Assembly (NCBI RefSeq): GCF_027497235.1
Contig: NZ_CP114902.1
Coordinates: 2,989,501-3,053,500, forward strand
Length of the DNA: 64,000 nucleotides
Reading direction: 5' to 3'
Source of the DNA: Micromonospora sp. WMMD1128
GTDB taxonomy: Bacteria; Actinomycetota; Actinomycetes; Mycobacteriales; Micromonosporaceae
Below, piece by piece: positions 1-7,205 of this stretch; positions within the stretch are counted from its first letter, which is position 1, and the number at the start of each line of letters is the position of its first letter. The translations under genes and the position numbers were made by a program. A model generated the notes under the pieces. That model searched no databases. It was not told where the DNA came from and worked only from the letters and a program-made list of their open reading frames with translations.

Positions 1-117
1 GTACGCGTCGCGGGTGTGCTCGGACAGGCGGCGGTTGCGCAGCCACGCCTCGGTGAAGTCGGCCGGGCCACCGGGCAGGGCGGGACGCGCGCGGGGAAGC
101 ACCTCGGGACGCAGCAT
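1..117 (-). CDS. Tyrosine recombinase/integrase, N-terminal fragment (cut by window edge)
   Basis: A minus-strand reading frame begins with ATG at 117 and runs open off the left edge (39 codons visible). The end of the visible peptide, with the order W-L-R-N-R-R-L-S-E-H-T-R-D-A-Y, is the hallmark of the SAM-like core-binding domain that opens XerC/XerD and phage-type tyrosine recombinases ('S..T...Y...L'). The catalytic domain lies outside the window, so a chromosomal Xer-type enzyme and a mobile-element integrase cannot be told apart. Calling it is based on this one motif. Confidence 0.55.
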   Translation of the reverse strand, partial: MLRPEVLPRARPALPGGPADFTEAWLRNRRLSEHTRDAY

Positions 118-200
118 GTGAGAAAGGTTCTCAGTCGGCGGCGCGTTTCGCGACGAGGCGCGCCGCCGACCGGATTCCCGGCACGGGTTACCGTCACCGG

Positions 201-1229
201 ATGCGCGCCAGCCGGCTGGTCTCCCTCCTGCTGCTCCTGCAGACCCGGGGGCGGATGACCGCCCAGGAACTCGCCGACGCCCTGGAGGTGTCGGTGCGGA
301 CCGTCTACCGCGACGTCGAGTCCCTCGGCGCCGCCGGCGTCCCGGTGTACGCCGACCGCGGCCCGGCCGGCGGCTACCGACTGGTGGAGGGCTACCGGAC
401 CCGCCTCACCGGGCTCACCGGCCCGGAGGCCGAGGCGCTGTTCCTCACCGGACTGCCCGGCCCCGCCGCGGAACTGGGCCTGGCGTCCGTGGTGGCCGCC
501 GCCGAGTTGAAAATGCGCGCGGCGCTACCGGACGACCTGGCCGACCGCAGCGGCCGGATCCGGCAGCGGTTCCACCTGGACGCGCCCGGCTGGTTCCGTC
601 ACCCGGAGGCCACCCCGCACCTGGCCACGCTCGCCGGCGCGGTGTGGGACGACCGGTGGGTGCGGCTGCGCTACCGGCGCTGGCGCGCCCCACGGGAGGT
701 CACCCGGCTGGTCGCCCCGCTGGGCGTGGTACTCAAAGCCGGACGGTGGTATCTGGTCGCCCGGTGCGCGGATCAGCTGCGCACCTACCGGGTCGGCGCG
801 GTGCTCGACGCGGCGGTCACCGACGAGCGGTACGAGCGGCCGGACGGGTTCGACCTGGCCGCCTACTGGCGGGAGTGGACCGCCCGGTACGAACGCGACG
901 TCTACCGCGACCAGGCGCGGATCCGGCTCACCGCCGCCGCGCTGGAGTTCATGCCGTACGTCTTCCCGCCGGAGATGAGCCGGGCGGCGCGGACGGCGGC
1001 CGGCGAACCCGGACCGGACGGCTGGTTGGAGACCACCGTGCCGATCGAGTCGGTGCGTCACGCCCACGCCGAGCTGCTCAAGCTCGGCGCCGAGGTGGAG
1101 GTGCTGGCCCCGGCGGAACTGCGCGACCGGTTCACCGCGACCGCGCGGGCGCTGACCCGGCTCTATCCGGCCGACGCCGACGCCAGCGCGGGGGCGGCCG
1201 GCGCTCCGGCGTCCCCCGCGTCGGCGTGA
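201..1229 (+). CDS. YafY-type transcriptional regulator (HTH_11 plus WYL domain)
   Basis: A 342-residue regulator. Residues 1-60 form a DeoR/HTH_11-like winged helix ('MTAQELADALEVSVRTVYRDV'-type helix, with the usual R-T-V-Y-R-D recognition element), and residues about 140-205 form a WYL ligand-sensing domain, followed by the WCX C-terminal extension. WYL proteins bind nucleic acids or small ligands and usually control a neighbouring gene. There is no Shine-Dalgarno sequence; a TACCGT -10-like hexamer at 189-194 sits six bases before the ATG, which suggests a leaderless transcript. The gene stands alone, tail-to-tail with hsp20. The target is unknown. Confidence 0.88.
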   Translation: MRASRLVSLLLLLQTRGRMTAQELADALEVSVRTVYRDVESLGAAGVPVYADRGPAGGYRLVEGYRTRLTGLTGPEAEALFLTGLPGPAAELGLASVVAAAELKMRAALPDDLADRSGRIRQRFHLDAPGWFRHPEATPHLATLAGAVWDDRWVRLRYRRWRAPREVTRLVAPLGVVLKAGRWYLVARCADQLRTYRVGAVLDAAVTDERYERPDGFDLAAYWREWTARYERDVYRDQARIRLTAAALEFMPYVFPPEMSRAARTAAGEPGPDGWLETTVPIESVRHAHAELLKLGAEVEVLAPAELRDRFTATARALTRLYPADADASAGAAGAPASPASA

Positions 1230-1234
1230 GGCGC

Positions 1235-1669
1235 TCACGCGGTGGTGAGCTGCCGGTGGCCGTTGCTCTCGGCGGGCGCGGTGACCGTGATGCGCCGCGG
1301 CTTGGCGCGCTCGGCGATCGGGATGCGCAGCGTCAGCACGCCGTTGTCGTAGCCGGCCTCCAGCCGGTCGGTGTCCAGCGTGTCGCCCAGGAACAGCTGC
1401 CGGGTGAACGTGCCCATCGGCCGCTCGGCGGCGACCAGCTCGACCTTGTCGCCGGTGGGGCGGCGTCGCTCGGCGCGGACGGTCAGCACGTTGCGTTCGA
1501 CGGTGCAGTCGATGCTGTCCGGATCGACGCCGGGAAGGTCGAAGGCGGCGTAGAAGTGGTCGCCGTCGCGGTAGGCGTCCAGGTGCATCACGGCCGGGCG
1601 GGCGGTGGTGCCGAAGAACTGCTCGGCGATCCGGTCGATCTCACGGAACGGGTCGGTACGCATCAACAT
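1235..1669 (-). CDS. Hsp20/alpha-crystallin family small heat-shock protein
   Basis: A 144-residue ATP-independent chaperone that holds unfolding proteins. The N-terminal 'RTDPFREIDRIAEQFFG' segment, a central alpha-crystallin domain (residues about 30-125) with the conserved G-V-L-T-L-R-I-P motif near 110-117, and a short tail are all present; the length is normal. The ATG at 1669 is preceded by GAGGAGG about eight bases away; a second in-frame ATG two codons on is possible. A HAIR inverted repeat lies 40-60 bases upstream (separate entry), so the gene is probably repressed by HspR and induced by heat or protein-folding stress. Confidence 0.93.
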   Translation of the reverse strand: MLMRTDPFREIDRIAEQFFGTTARPAVMHLDAYRDGDHFYAAFDLPGVDPDSIDCTVERNVLTVRAERRRPTGDKVELVAAERPMGTFTRQLFLGDTLDTDRLEAGYDNGVLTLRIPIAERAKPRRITVTAPAESNGHRQLTTA

Positions 1670-1708
1670 GGCCCTTGCCTCCTCGGTTCTCCTGATCCAA
1701 GGTCTCGT

Positions 1709-1729
1709 GTTGAGTCGAGGTGACTCAAC
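1709..1729 (-). promoter_or_regulatory. HAIR-type operator (HspR binding site) upstream of hsp20
   Basis: GTTGAGT, seven bases, ACTCAAC: a perfect 7+7 inverted repeat. It differs from the actinobacterial HspR-associated inverted repeat (CTTGAGT-N7-ACTCAAG) only in the outermost base pair. It lies 40 bases upstream of the hsp20 start codon, where a repressor site would overlap the promoter. HspR itself is not in the window. Confidence 0.8.
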
Positions 1730-1819
1730 TTCCGGTTTCTGTTTTAGCGCGGCGTCGCCACGCCGTCAAGCCGTCGATCCCGCGGCGGCCTTCCCGCCGC
1801 GGGCGAGGGCGGTGGCCGG

Positions 1820-2347
1820 TCACGGGCCGGTCCGCCAGTAGACACCGTGCTCGCGGCTGAGCAGCATGTCGTCGATCAGGTAGCGGCGCAGCGTCACGTG
1901 GTCGGCCTCGCCGCCGGCGCACCAGGGACGCAGCAGGTCGTCCACCGCCCGTTCCGGGTAGCGCCGCCCCACCTCGAAGCTGCGCGCGGTGATGTGTTCC
2001 AGCAGCACCCGGCGGCGCCCGCGCTGCGCCGGCAGCCGGGTCAGCGCGCCGTCGCGCAGGAACGTGCGCAGGATCGTCTCGCGCGGGTCGGCCGCCGGTG
2101 CCGCCGGCGCCGCCGCGCCGGCCCGGGCGAACTCCCGCAACCGGTCACCGTCGACCCGCAGCCCGGGGGCGCCGTCGACCAGCACGCCCGCGTCGGTGAG
2201 TCGACGCACGGCGGTGGCGGCGTCGCGGGCGGACAGGCCGGTGCGGGCCACCACGTCGGGCACGTCCCGGGCGCCGAGCGCGATCGCGGCGAACGCGACG
2301 CGGCGACGCTCGTCGGCGAGCGCCCCCGCCAGAGCTTGAGCGGTCAT
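1820..2347 (-). CDS. DUF2087 domain protein with N-terminal winged helix
   Basis: A 175-residue protein. Residues 1-60 resemble an ArsR/MarR-like winged helix ('VARTGLSARDAATAVRRL'). Residues about 85-170 are the DUF2087 module: the 'ETILRTFLRDGALTRLP' opening, 'RRVLLEHI', 'RRYPERAVDDLL', 'D-x-V-T-L-R-R-Y-L-I-D-D' and 'R-E-x-x-V-Y-W' closing signature are all visible. Family members are predicted transcription regulators; no target is known. It ends 150 bases beyond the hsp20 promoter and starts with ATG at 2347. It appears to be monocistronic. Confidence 0.82.
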   Translation of the reverse strand: MTAQALAGALADERRRVAFAAIALGARDVPDVVARTGLSARDAATAVRRLTDAGVLVDGAPGLRVDGDRLREFARAGAAAPAAPAADPRETILRTFLRDGALTRLPAQRGRRRVLLEHITARSFEVGRRYPERAVDDLLRPWCAGGEADHVTLRRYLIDDMLLSREHGVYWRTGP

Positions 2348-2423
2348 GACCGGCAGCCTGCCACCGGCCCCCGGAGACGGCCAGGCGTTTTCCGTCCGGG
2401 CGCCCGGCGGCCAGGCCCGGACG

Positions 2424-2489
2424 GTGGCGGGCTCAGGCCGGGACCGTGGCGGGCTCAGGCCGGGACCGTGGCGGGGTCAGGCCGGGACC
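2424..2489. repeat. Three tandem 22-bp copies over the isochorismatase stop codon
   Basis: Copies at 2424-2445, 2446-2467 and 2468-2489; the first two are identical and the third differs by one base. The third copy contains the last four codons and the TGA stop of the flanking minus-strand gene, so the other two look like duplications of the gene's own 3' end. Each copy repeats an in-frame-independent TGA on the minus strand. Confidence 0.85.
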
Positions 2490-3043
2490 GTGGCGTCGAA
2501 GTCGACGTCGGCGGTGTCGACCGTGCCGGCGGTGCGGCCCGGGGCGCTCTGGAAACCCCAGTAGAGGTTGGTGTGCGCGATGACCTGCGCCGGCGGCGGC
2601 GCGCCGTAGGCGGACAGGTCCTCGGTGGTGTGCGCGTCGGCGACCAGGGTCGCGTCGTAGCCCCGGGTGAACGCCCCGTGCAACGTCGAACGGACGCAGG
2701 CGTCGGTCTGCGCGCCGGTCACGATCAGCCGACCCACGCGCGCGGCGGCGAGCACCTGCTCCAGGTCGGTGCCCTCGAACGAGTCGCCGTAGGTCTTGTG
2801 CACCAGCGGCTCGCCGTCGCGGCGCGTCAACTCCGGCACGATCTGCCACGGCTCGCTGTCGGCGGGCAGATGCTCGGCGCGGTGCTGCACCCAGACGACC
2901 GGCACGCCGGCGACGCGGGCCCGGTCGACCAGGGCGGCGATGTTGGCGACCACCCGGTCGCGGTCGTGGGCGTCGCCCACCACGCCGTTCTGCACGTCGA
3001 TGACCAACAGTGCGGTGTGCGGACGGTCGGTGAGCGTGGTCAT
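2477..3043 (-). CDS. Isochorismatase-like cysteine hydrolase
   Basis: A 188-residue protein of the isochorismatase/nicotinamidase superfamily. The three catalytic elements are visible: Asp in 'LLVIDVQNG' near residue 17, Lys in 'LVHKTYGDSF' near 81, and Cys in 'TDACVRST' near 117, with the preceding non-proline cis-peptide region 'VTGAQTDA'. It hydrolyses an amide or enol-ether bond in a small cytoplasmic substrate; the specific substrate cannot be read from sequence. The ATG has a clear AAGGAG site. Its 3' end is covered by a tandem duplication (see repeat). Confidence 0.9.
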   Translation of the reverse strand: MTTLTDRPHTALLVIDVQNGVVGDAHDRDRVVANIAALVDRARVAGVPVVWVQHRAEHLPADSEPWQIVPELTRRDGEPLVHKTYGDSFEGTDLEQVLAAARVGRLIVTGAQTDACVRSTLHGAFTRGYDATLVADAHTTEDLSAYGAPPPAQVIAHTNLYWGFQSAPGRTAGTVDTADVDFDATVPA

Positions 3044-3134
3044 CGCGAGGCTCCTTCGGCGGCTGTCGTCCGGGCGAACCTAACCGGAGCCCCCGACACT
3101 TCCCGGCCGGCTCCGACGCGCTCGCCGGGGCCGG

Positions 3135-3623
3135 TCACAGGAACCGGTGCATGACGTGCAGTCCCACCCGACCGCGCGTCGGGTGGGCGAACGACTCCGG
3201 CACGGTGCCGATCACGGTGAACCCCAACCGCAGGTAGAGCGCCACGGCCGCGGTGTTGGTCTCCGCCACGGCGTTGAACTGCATCGCGGCGAAACCCGCC
3301 CGGCGGGCCCAGTCCAGCGCGTCCTCGCACAGCGCCCGGCCGACGCCCCGGCCGCGGGCGGCGGCGGAGACCATGAAGCTCGCCGTCGCCACGTGCGACC
3401 CCGGCCCGGGCCGGTTGGGGCCCATCTTCGCGGTGCCGAGCACCGTGCCGTCGTCGTCCACCGCCACCGAGGTACGCCCCGGCGGGCGTTCCATCCACAC
3501 CTTGCGCGCCACCTCGGCCGGCCACGCCGGGTCGTAGACGAAGGTGTCGCCGGCGGTGATGACGTCCTCGACGATCGGCCAGATGTGCCGCCAGTCGGCG
3601 TCGGTGCAGTCGCGGATGCGCAT
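3135..3623 (-). CDS. GNAT family N-acetyltransferase
   Basis: A 162-residue acyl-CoA-dependent acetyltransferase. The fold markers are 'IRDCTDADW' at the start, the acetyl-CoA pyrophosphate loop R-G-R-G-V-G-R-A at about residues 90-97, and 'ALYLRLGF' near 135-142. This arrangement (beta strand 'HVATASFMV' then the loop) resembles phosphinothricin/methionine-sulfoximine acetyltransferase-like relatives, but that substrate assignment is not secure. ATG at 3623 was chosen; an in-frame GTG nine bases upstream (3632) is an alternative and neither has a strong ribosome site. Confidence 0.85.
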   Translation of the reverse strand: MRIRDCTDADWRHIWPIVEDVITAGDTFVYDPAWPAEVARKVWMERPPGRTSVAVDDDGTVLGTAKMGPNRPGPGSHVATASFMVSAAARGRGVGRALCEDALDWARRAGFAAMQFNAVAETNTAAVALYLRLGFTVIGTVPESFAHPTRGRVGLHVMHRFL

Positions 3624-3737
3624 CGCCGGCACGCTAGCGCCGGCCCGGTACGCCCCGCCACCGCTTTTCCGGTCATCCGGGCCGGCGACACCGCGGGCCG
3701 TGCCGCCCCCCGAAAACCGCGGGCCATACTTGTCGCC

Positions 3738-4556
3738 ATGCTCTGGGGTGTCAGCGGGCCGCTCTTCCTCCTCGACTACCTGGGCGCGGTCGCCGTGGCC
3801 GTCGCGGTCGCCCTGGCGGTACGCGAGTCGACCGGCCGCCGGACCCGCGGCGCGACACCCGACCAGGTCGAGTTGGCGTACCTCACCGACCGGGCGCTAC
3901 TGGCCTGCCAGGTCGGCGTGGCCGCGCTGCGCCGCGCCGGCGGGGTGAGCGTCGGTGACCTCGCCACCCTCCACGCCGAGGGCCCACCGCCGCACCGGCC
4001 GGCCGCCCTGGTCCGCGCCCTGCACACCGCGCTGCGCCGCCCGCAGACCTGGGCCGCGGTCCTCGCCGACCCCGACGTCGGCCGGGCGCTGCGCCGGATG
4101 GTCGGCCGGCTGGTCCGCGACGGCTGGCTGCTCACCCGCGCCCAGCGGCGGCGGGTCGCCCTGGGCACCGTGCCCCTGTTCCTGGTCGCCGCGGTCGGCG
4201 TGACCCGGCTGCTGGAGAGCGCCGTCGAAGGCCGGACCGCCGGTGGTCCGGCCTCGGTCGCCGGGCTGCTGCTGTGCTGCCTGGCCACCGCGCTCGGCGG
4301 TTGGTGGCTGACCGAGGTGCCGGAAACCGGCGCCGCCGCCCGCCGGCTGTTGCGCCGGCTACGCCGTGAGCACGCCGACCTGGACCCCGAACGCCGTCCC
4401 ACCTGGGCCGGCCGGGACACCGACGCGTTGCTGACCGCGATGGCGCTGTTCGGCCCCCGGCCGCTGCTCGCCGTCGATCCGGCCTTCGCCGTCCAGGTCG
4501 GCGTCGACCCGGAGCGCGGCCGTCCCCGCCCGGAGCGCAAACCCGCCCGCCGGTGA
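3738..4556 (+). CDS. TIGR04222 domain-containing membrane protein
   Basis: A 272-residue protein. It opens with a hydrophobic segment ('FLLDYLGAVAVAVAVALAV') that serves as signal anchor, has a soluble stretch with 'VELAYLTDR..LLACQVGVAALRRAG' (the N-terminal part of TIGR04222), then two further membrane segments at about residues 140-153 and 172-195. The C-terminal part ends with the family's typical 'ALFGPRPLLAVDPAFA'. The function of the family is unknown; it is common in actinomycetes and the membrane location is the only supported statement. ATG at 3738 begins the hydrophobic segment; longer reading is antisense to the acetyltransferase gene. Confidence 0.78.
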   Translation: MLWGVSGPLFLLDYLGAVAVAVAVALAVRESTGRRTRGATPDQVELAYLTDRALLACQVGVAALRRAGGVSVGDLATLHAEGPPPHRPAALVRALHTALRRPQTWAAVLADPDVGRALRRMVGRLVRDGWLLTRAQRRRVALGTVPLFLVAAVGVTRLLESAVEGRTAGGPASVAGLLLCCLATALGGWWLTEVPETGAAARRLLRRLRREHADLDPERRPTWAGRDTDALLTAMALFGPRPLLAVDPAFAVQVGVDPERGRPRPERKPARR

Positions 4557-4597
4557 GCGGGCCGCCGAGGACGGCGCACCGGTGGTCGTTGCCCCGG

Positions 4598-5503
4598 TCA
4601 GCACTGCCAGGGCGCCGTCGCGCTCCCGCTCGGATCGGGAGTTCCCCTGGCCACGGACAGGTCGAGGTCCGCCGCCGCGGGCAGCGTCGCGCCGTCCAGG
4701 TTCACGTTGTCCAGGCGCGCCAGGTCGAGCCGCGCGCCGGACAGGTCGGCGCCGGTGAGATCCGCGCCGGTCAGGTTCGCGTTGGTCAACGCGGCGCAGT
4801 GCAGGGAGGTGATCCGCATGCTGACCTCGCGCAGGTCCGCTCCGGCCAGGATGGAGTAGTCGAGATCGGCGCCGCTGAGAACCGCGCCGCGGAAGTCGGC
4901 GCCGGTGAGGGTCGTGCGGGCGAGGCGTACGCCGGTGAGGTTCAGTCCGGCGAAGCTGGTGAACGACAGGTCGACGCGCTGTCGGGCGGTGTCGTGCCGG
5001 GTGTCACGCCGACCGAGGACCGCGATCGCCGCCAGGATGTCCTCCTCCCGGTGCCGGTAGGCGGAGCGCGGGTCCGCCCCGGCTGAAGCGGTCGGGACAG
5101 CGCCGGTGACGGTCCGCCGGTTGGCGTTGTCCCGGATGAAGGCGGCGAGGACCTCGACGATCGTGGGCTGGTCCGCGGGTGAGTCCCGCATCAGGCGTTC
5201 AAGCGCATAGATGCCACCGAGGCGCACCTCGGCCGAGGCGCCGCCGAGCTGCTCCACCGACTTGGCGTAGCGGTCGGTCAATTGGCCCTGCCGGGCCTGT
5301 TCGGTCTGCCGGTTGGTGGTGACGGCGGAGATGCCGTTGAAGACCAGTGCGCCGAGGGCGGCGACGAGGGCGGTGGCGACCCCCGTCCAGGCGGCCAGGT
5401 CGCGGCGAGGCGGGTCGGCGGCGGACACTCGGACGCGACGTAGTCGGCCGGGCCACGGTCCTGGGCGCATACGACCGGGACGTGCTGGCGGCATGGTCAC
5501 CAT
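4598..5503 (-). CDS. Membrane-anchored pentapeptide-repeat protein
   Basis: About 301 residues. After a basic N-terminus comes one membrane helix ('WTGVATALVAALGALVFNGI', about residues 37-60), then 'QTEQ..QGQLTDRYAKSVEQLGG' and 'VRLGGIYALERLMRDS', and finally about 25 pentapeptide units of the A(D/N)LXX type (for example 'ANLTGADLTGADLSGARLDLARLDN'). This architecture is frequent in actinomycetes, with the beta-helix facing the cytoplasm; no activity is known. The start is uncertain: ATG at 5503, 5494 or 5470 are all possible and none has a convincing ribosome site. The helix lies downstream of all three. Confidence 0.8.
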   Translation of the reverse strand: MVTMPPARPGRMRPGPWPGRLRRVRVSAADPPRRDLAAWTGVATALVAALGALVFNGISAVTTNRQTEQARQGQLTDRYAKSVEQLGGASAEVRLGGIYALERLMRDSPADQPTIVEVLAAFIRDNANRRTVTGAVPTASAGADPRSAYRHREEDILAAIAVLGRRDTRHDTARQRVDLSFTSFAGLNLTGVRLARTTLTGADFRGAVLSGADLDYSILAGADLREVSMRITSLHCAALTNANLTGADLTGADLSGARLDLARLDNVNLDGATLPAAADLDLSVARGTPDPSGSATAPWQC

Positions 5504-5634
5504 TCGACCAGAGGGTCGAGCCCGCGCGTCTCCCCCATCGGGCTCGTTTCGGCGCAGGACCACCCACCGCGGAACGAAAGCGTACGGCCGGCCGGGGTAG
5601 GTTTCCTTGTCTTGGGCGCCGGGAAGGCTCCGGC

Positions 5635-5943
5635 ATGGCCGAGACATTCGCGAGCGAAGACCTGAAGACGCTGCGGTCGATGGCGCGTGGGGCCGGGATT
5701 TCGGATGCCGAGCGCCTGTCGCACGACGACTTGGTCGAGGTGTTGCGCCGGGCCGGGCTGGCCGACGGCACCCAGGACGACTGGCCCGACCAGTCGGTCG
5801 AGGACCCGGCGCACCTGGCGGGGCTGCCCCGCAGCTCCCTGCGGCAGGGTGACGAGAGCACCGGCGGCCGGGCCGCCGAGGAGGCGATCGGTGCCCGGCC
5901 CGGCGAGTCGGGCACCGAGATCGACGACCGCACGCAGGGCTGA
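5635..5943 (+). CDS. Small protein with a Rho-N/SAP-like N-terminal motif
   Basis: A 102-residue acidic protein, ATG at 5635 with GGGAAGG nine bases upstream. Residues 7-41 ('LKTLRSMARGAGISDAERLSHDDLVEVLRRAGL' region) look like a helix-extended-helix motif of the Rho N-terminal/SAP type, which binds nucleic acid in other proteins. The remainder is low-complexity and rich in Asp, Glu and Gly. No catalytic motif is visible. It is divergent from the pentapeptide-repeat gene, with 131 bases between the two starts. Function unknown. Confidence 0.6.
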   Translation: MAETFASEDLKTLRSMARGAGISDAERLSHDDLVEVLRRAGLADGTQDDWPDQSVEDPAHLAGLPRSSLRQGDESTGGRAAEEAIGARPGESGTEIDDRTQG

Positions 5944-5991
5944 CCGCCCCGGTGAAGCCGCTCCGGCCGGGGTTGGCTCCACCGGGGCGCA

Positions 5992-6060
5992 TGATCGACG
6001 CCACCTCGCCGAGGTGGAGGTGTCCCGCTCGCACCGATGCCGCCACCTCGGCGAGATGGC
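5992..6060. repeat. Palindromic dispersed repeat, two copies
   Basis: Two units with near-palindromic cores of the form CCACCTCG-S-CGAGGTGG, at 6001-6017 and 6043-6059, flanked by GATCGACG and GGTGTCCC-like sequence. The same family recurs at 53.1-53.3 kb. It lies directly upstream of the HNH gene and within its promoter region. Confidence 0.8.
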
Positions 6061-6078
6061 GCTGCCTATGCTCACCGG

Positions 6079-6537
6079 ATGCTGTCTCAGGTGACCGGGC
6101 TGTCCCGCCACTTCACCGAGGAGTCGCTGAGGGCCTATCTGCTGGCGCGGTCGCAGCGACTACCAAGCGGCTGCCTCGTCGTGCGTGGCTACGGCAGCCG
6201 ACGTGGCGTCCACCAGAAGCTTGCCGGTCGGGCCTGGGCGCACGTCGCCGCGTACGCGGTCTTCGTGGGTAGCTACCGGCCCGATCTCGAGGTACGTCAC
6301 GACTGCGGCGTCCCCGACTGCATCGAGCCGACCCACCTGCGCCAGCTCAGTCACGCCGACAACTGTCGGGAGCGTCGGCAGCCGTCGACGTGCCGTAACG
6401 GGCACGACCGGGAGCTCGACCCGGCCACCGGGCGGCTCCGGAGGGTGTGCCGCCGCTGCAACAGCGACGCCCAGCGGCGATGGCGCGAGCGGCGTGCCGC
6501 CGAGGTCGCCGCCGCGAAGGCCGGCTACCGGCCCTGA
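6079..6537 (+). CDS. HNH endonuclease, phage/homing type
   Basis: A 152-residue protein. The HNH_3-type nuclease signature is visible at about residues 75-103: R-H-D-C-G-x-x-x-C-I-E-P-T-H-L, then S-H-A-D-N-C-x-E-R-R. It is followed by a second zinc-binding set, C-R-N-G-H-D (about 107-112) and C-R-R-C (about 127-130), as in many actinophage and homing HNH proteins. It would cut double-stranded DNA. The ATG at 6079 lies six bases after TATGCT (6067-6072 region), indicating leaderless expression. No partner methyltransferase or phage structural gene is nearby, so it is likely a solitary or remnant selfish nuclease. Confidence 0.8.
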   Translation: MLSQVTGLSRHFTEESLRAYLLARSQRLPSGCLVVRGYGSRRGVHQKLAGRAWAHVAAYAVFVGSYRPDLEVRHDCGVPDCIEPTHLRQLSHADNCRERRQPSTCRNGHDRELDPATGRLRRVCRRCNSDAQRRWRERRAAEVAAAKAGYRP

Positions 6538-6556
6538 GTTCACGGCGGGACCGATG

Positions 6557-6690
6557 GCGGGCTGCGCGACCGATTACACCAGGCTGATTACTTACGCACA
6601 AGAACTGTCATTATGGTGTGCGTGCGATTTGCGGCTTTCGTGGCGGTGATTTAGCGGATTTTCATTAGCGGTAATTCGCTAAATCAATGC
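6557..6690. other. AT-rich island with two inverted repeats
   Basis: About 130 bases that are far richer in A and T than anything nearby. It contains ACGCACA (6594-6600) paired with TGTGCGT (6617-6623), and GATTTAGCG (6648-6656) paired with CGCTAAATC (6677-6685); TTAGCGG also recurs as a direct repeat 14 bases apart. No open reading frame is credible. It lies between the HNH gene and the NTF2-like gene and may hold a promoter with operators or be a scar of insertion. Confidence 0.6.
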
Positions 6691-6766
6691 GGAGGCTCGG
6701 GCACCCCGCCGGGCCGCGACCGGCACTACGGTTGACCCGTCTACCGCATCCACGAAGGAGGCATCG

Positions 6767-7186
6767 ATGGCAGCGTCGTCGCGGGAGGTCGTCGAACGGG
6801 TCCTGCGCGCGGGCCGCGAGCAGGACGTCGAGGCGTTCGTGGCGTCCATGGCCCCGGACGGATACATCGAGTGGCCGTTCCGACCCGCGGGTGTGCCCGG
6901 GCGGGTGCGGGGGCGCGCGGAGATCCGCCGACACCTGACCGAGACGGCCGGGACGCTCATCACCTTCGACGAGCACCGCGACGTGGTGACGCACGAGACC
7001 ACCGACCCCGAGGTGGTCGTCGTGGAGTACGAGGCGGTGGGCACCGTCGTCGCGACCGGCGCGCCGTTCGAGCAGACGGTGATCGCGGTGTTCCGGGTCC
7101 GGGACGGCCAGGTCGTGTCGTACCGCGACTACATCAACCCGCTGCCCCTGATGGCGGCGCTGGCCGGGGGCGCGGGCGAGCGCTGA
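6767..7186 (+). CDS. SnoaL/NTF2-like (ketosteroid isomerase-fold) protein
   Basis: A 139-residue cone-shaped alpha+beta-barrel protein. It opens with 'SREVVERVLRAGREQDVEAFVASMAPDGYIEWPF', typical of the SnoaL/EthD-type NTF2 fold, contains 'GRAEIRRHL' in the middle and ends in 'FRVRDGQVVSYRDYINPL', the conserved final strand. AAGGAGG precedes the ATG by eight bases. Members are isomerases, cyclases or simple ligand binders. It is the first of three co-directional genes (gap of 19 bases to the methyltransferase). No substrate can be assigned. Confidence 0.87.
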   Translation: MAASSREVVERVLRAGREQDVEAFVASMAPDGYIEWPFRPAGVPGRVRGRAEIRRHLTETAGTLITFDEHRDVVTHETTDPEVVVVEYEAVGTVVATGAPFEQTVIAVFRVRDGQVVSYRDYINPLPLMAALAGGAGER

Positions 7187-7205
7187 GGCGCACGAGAGGA
7201 ACACG

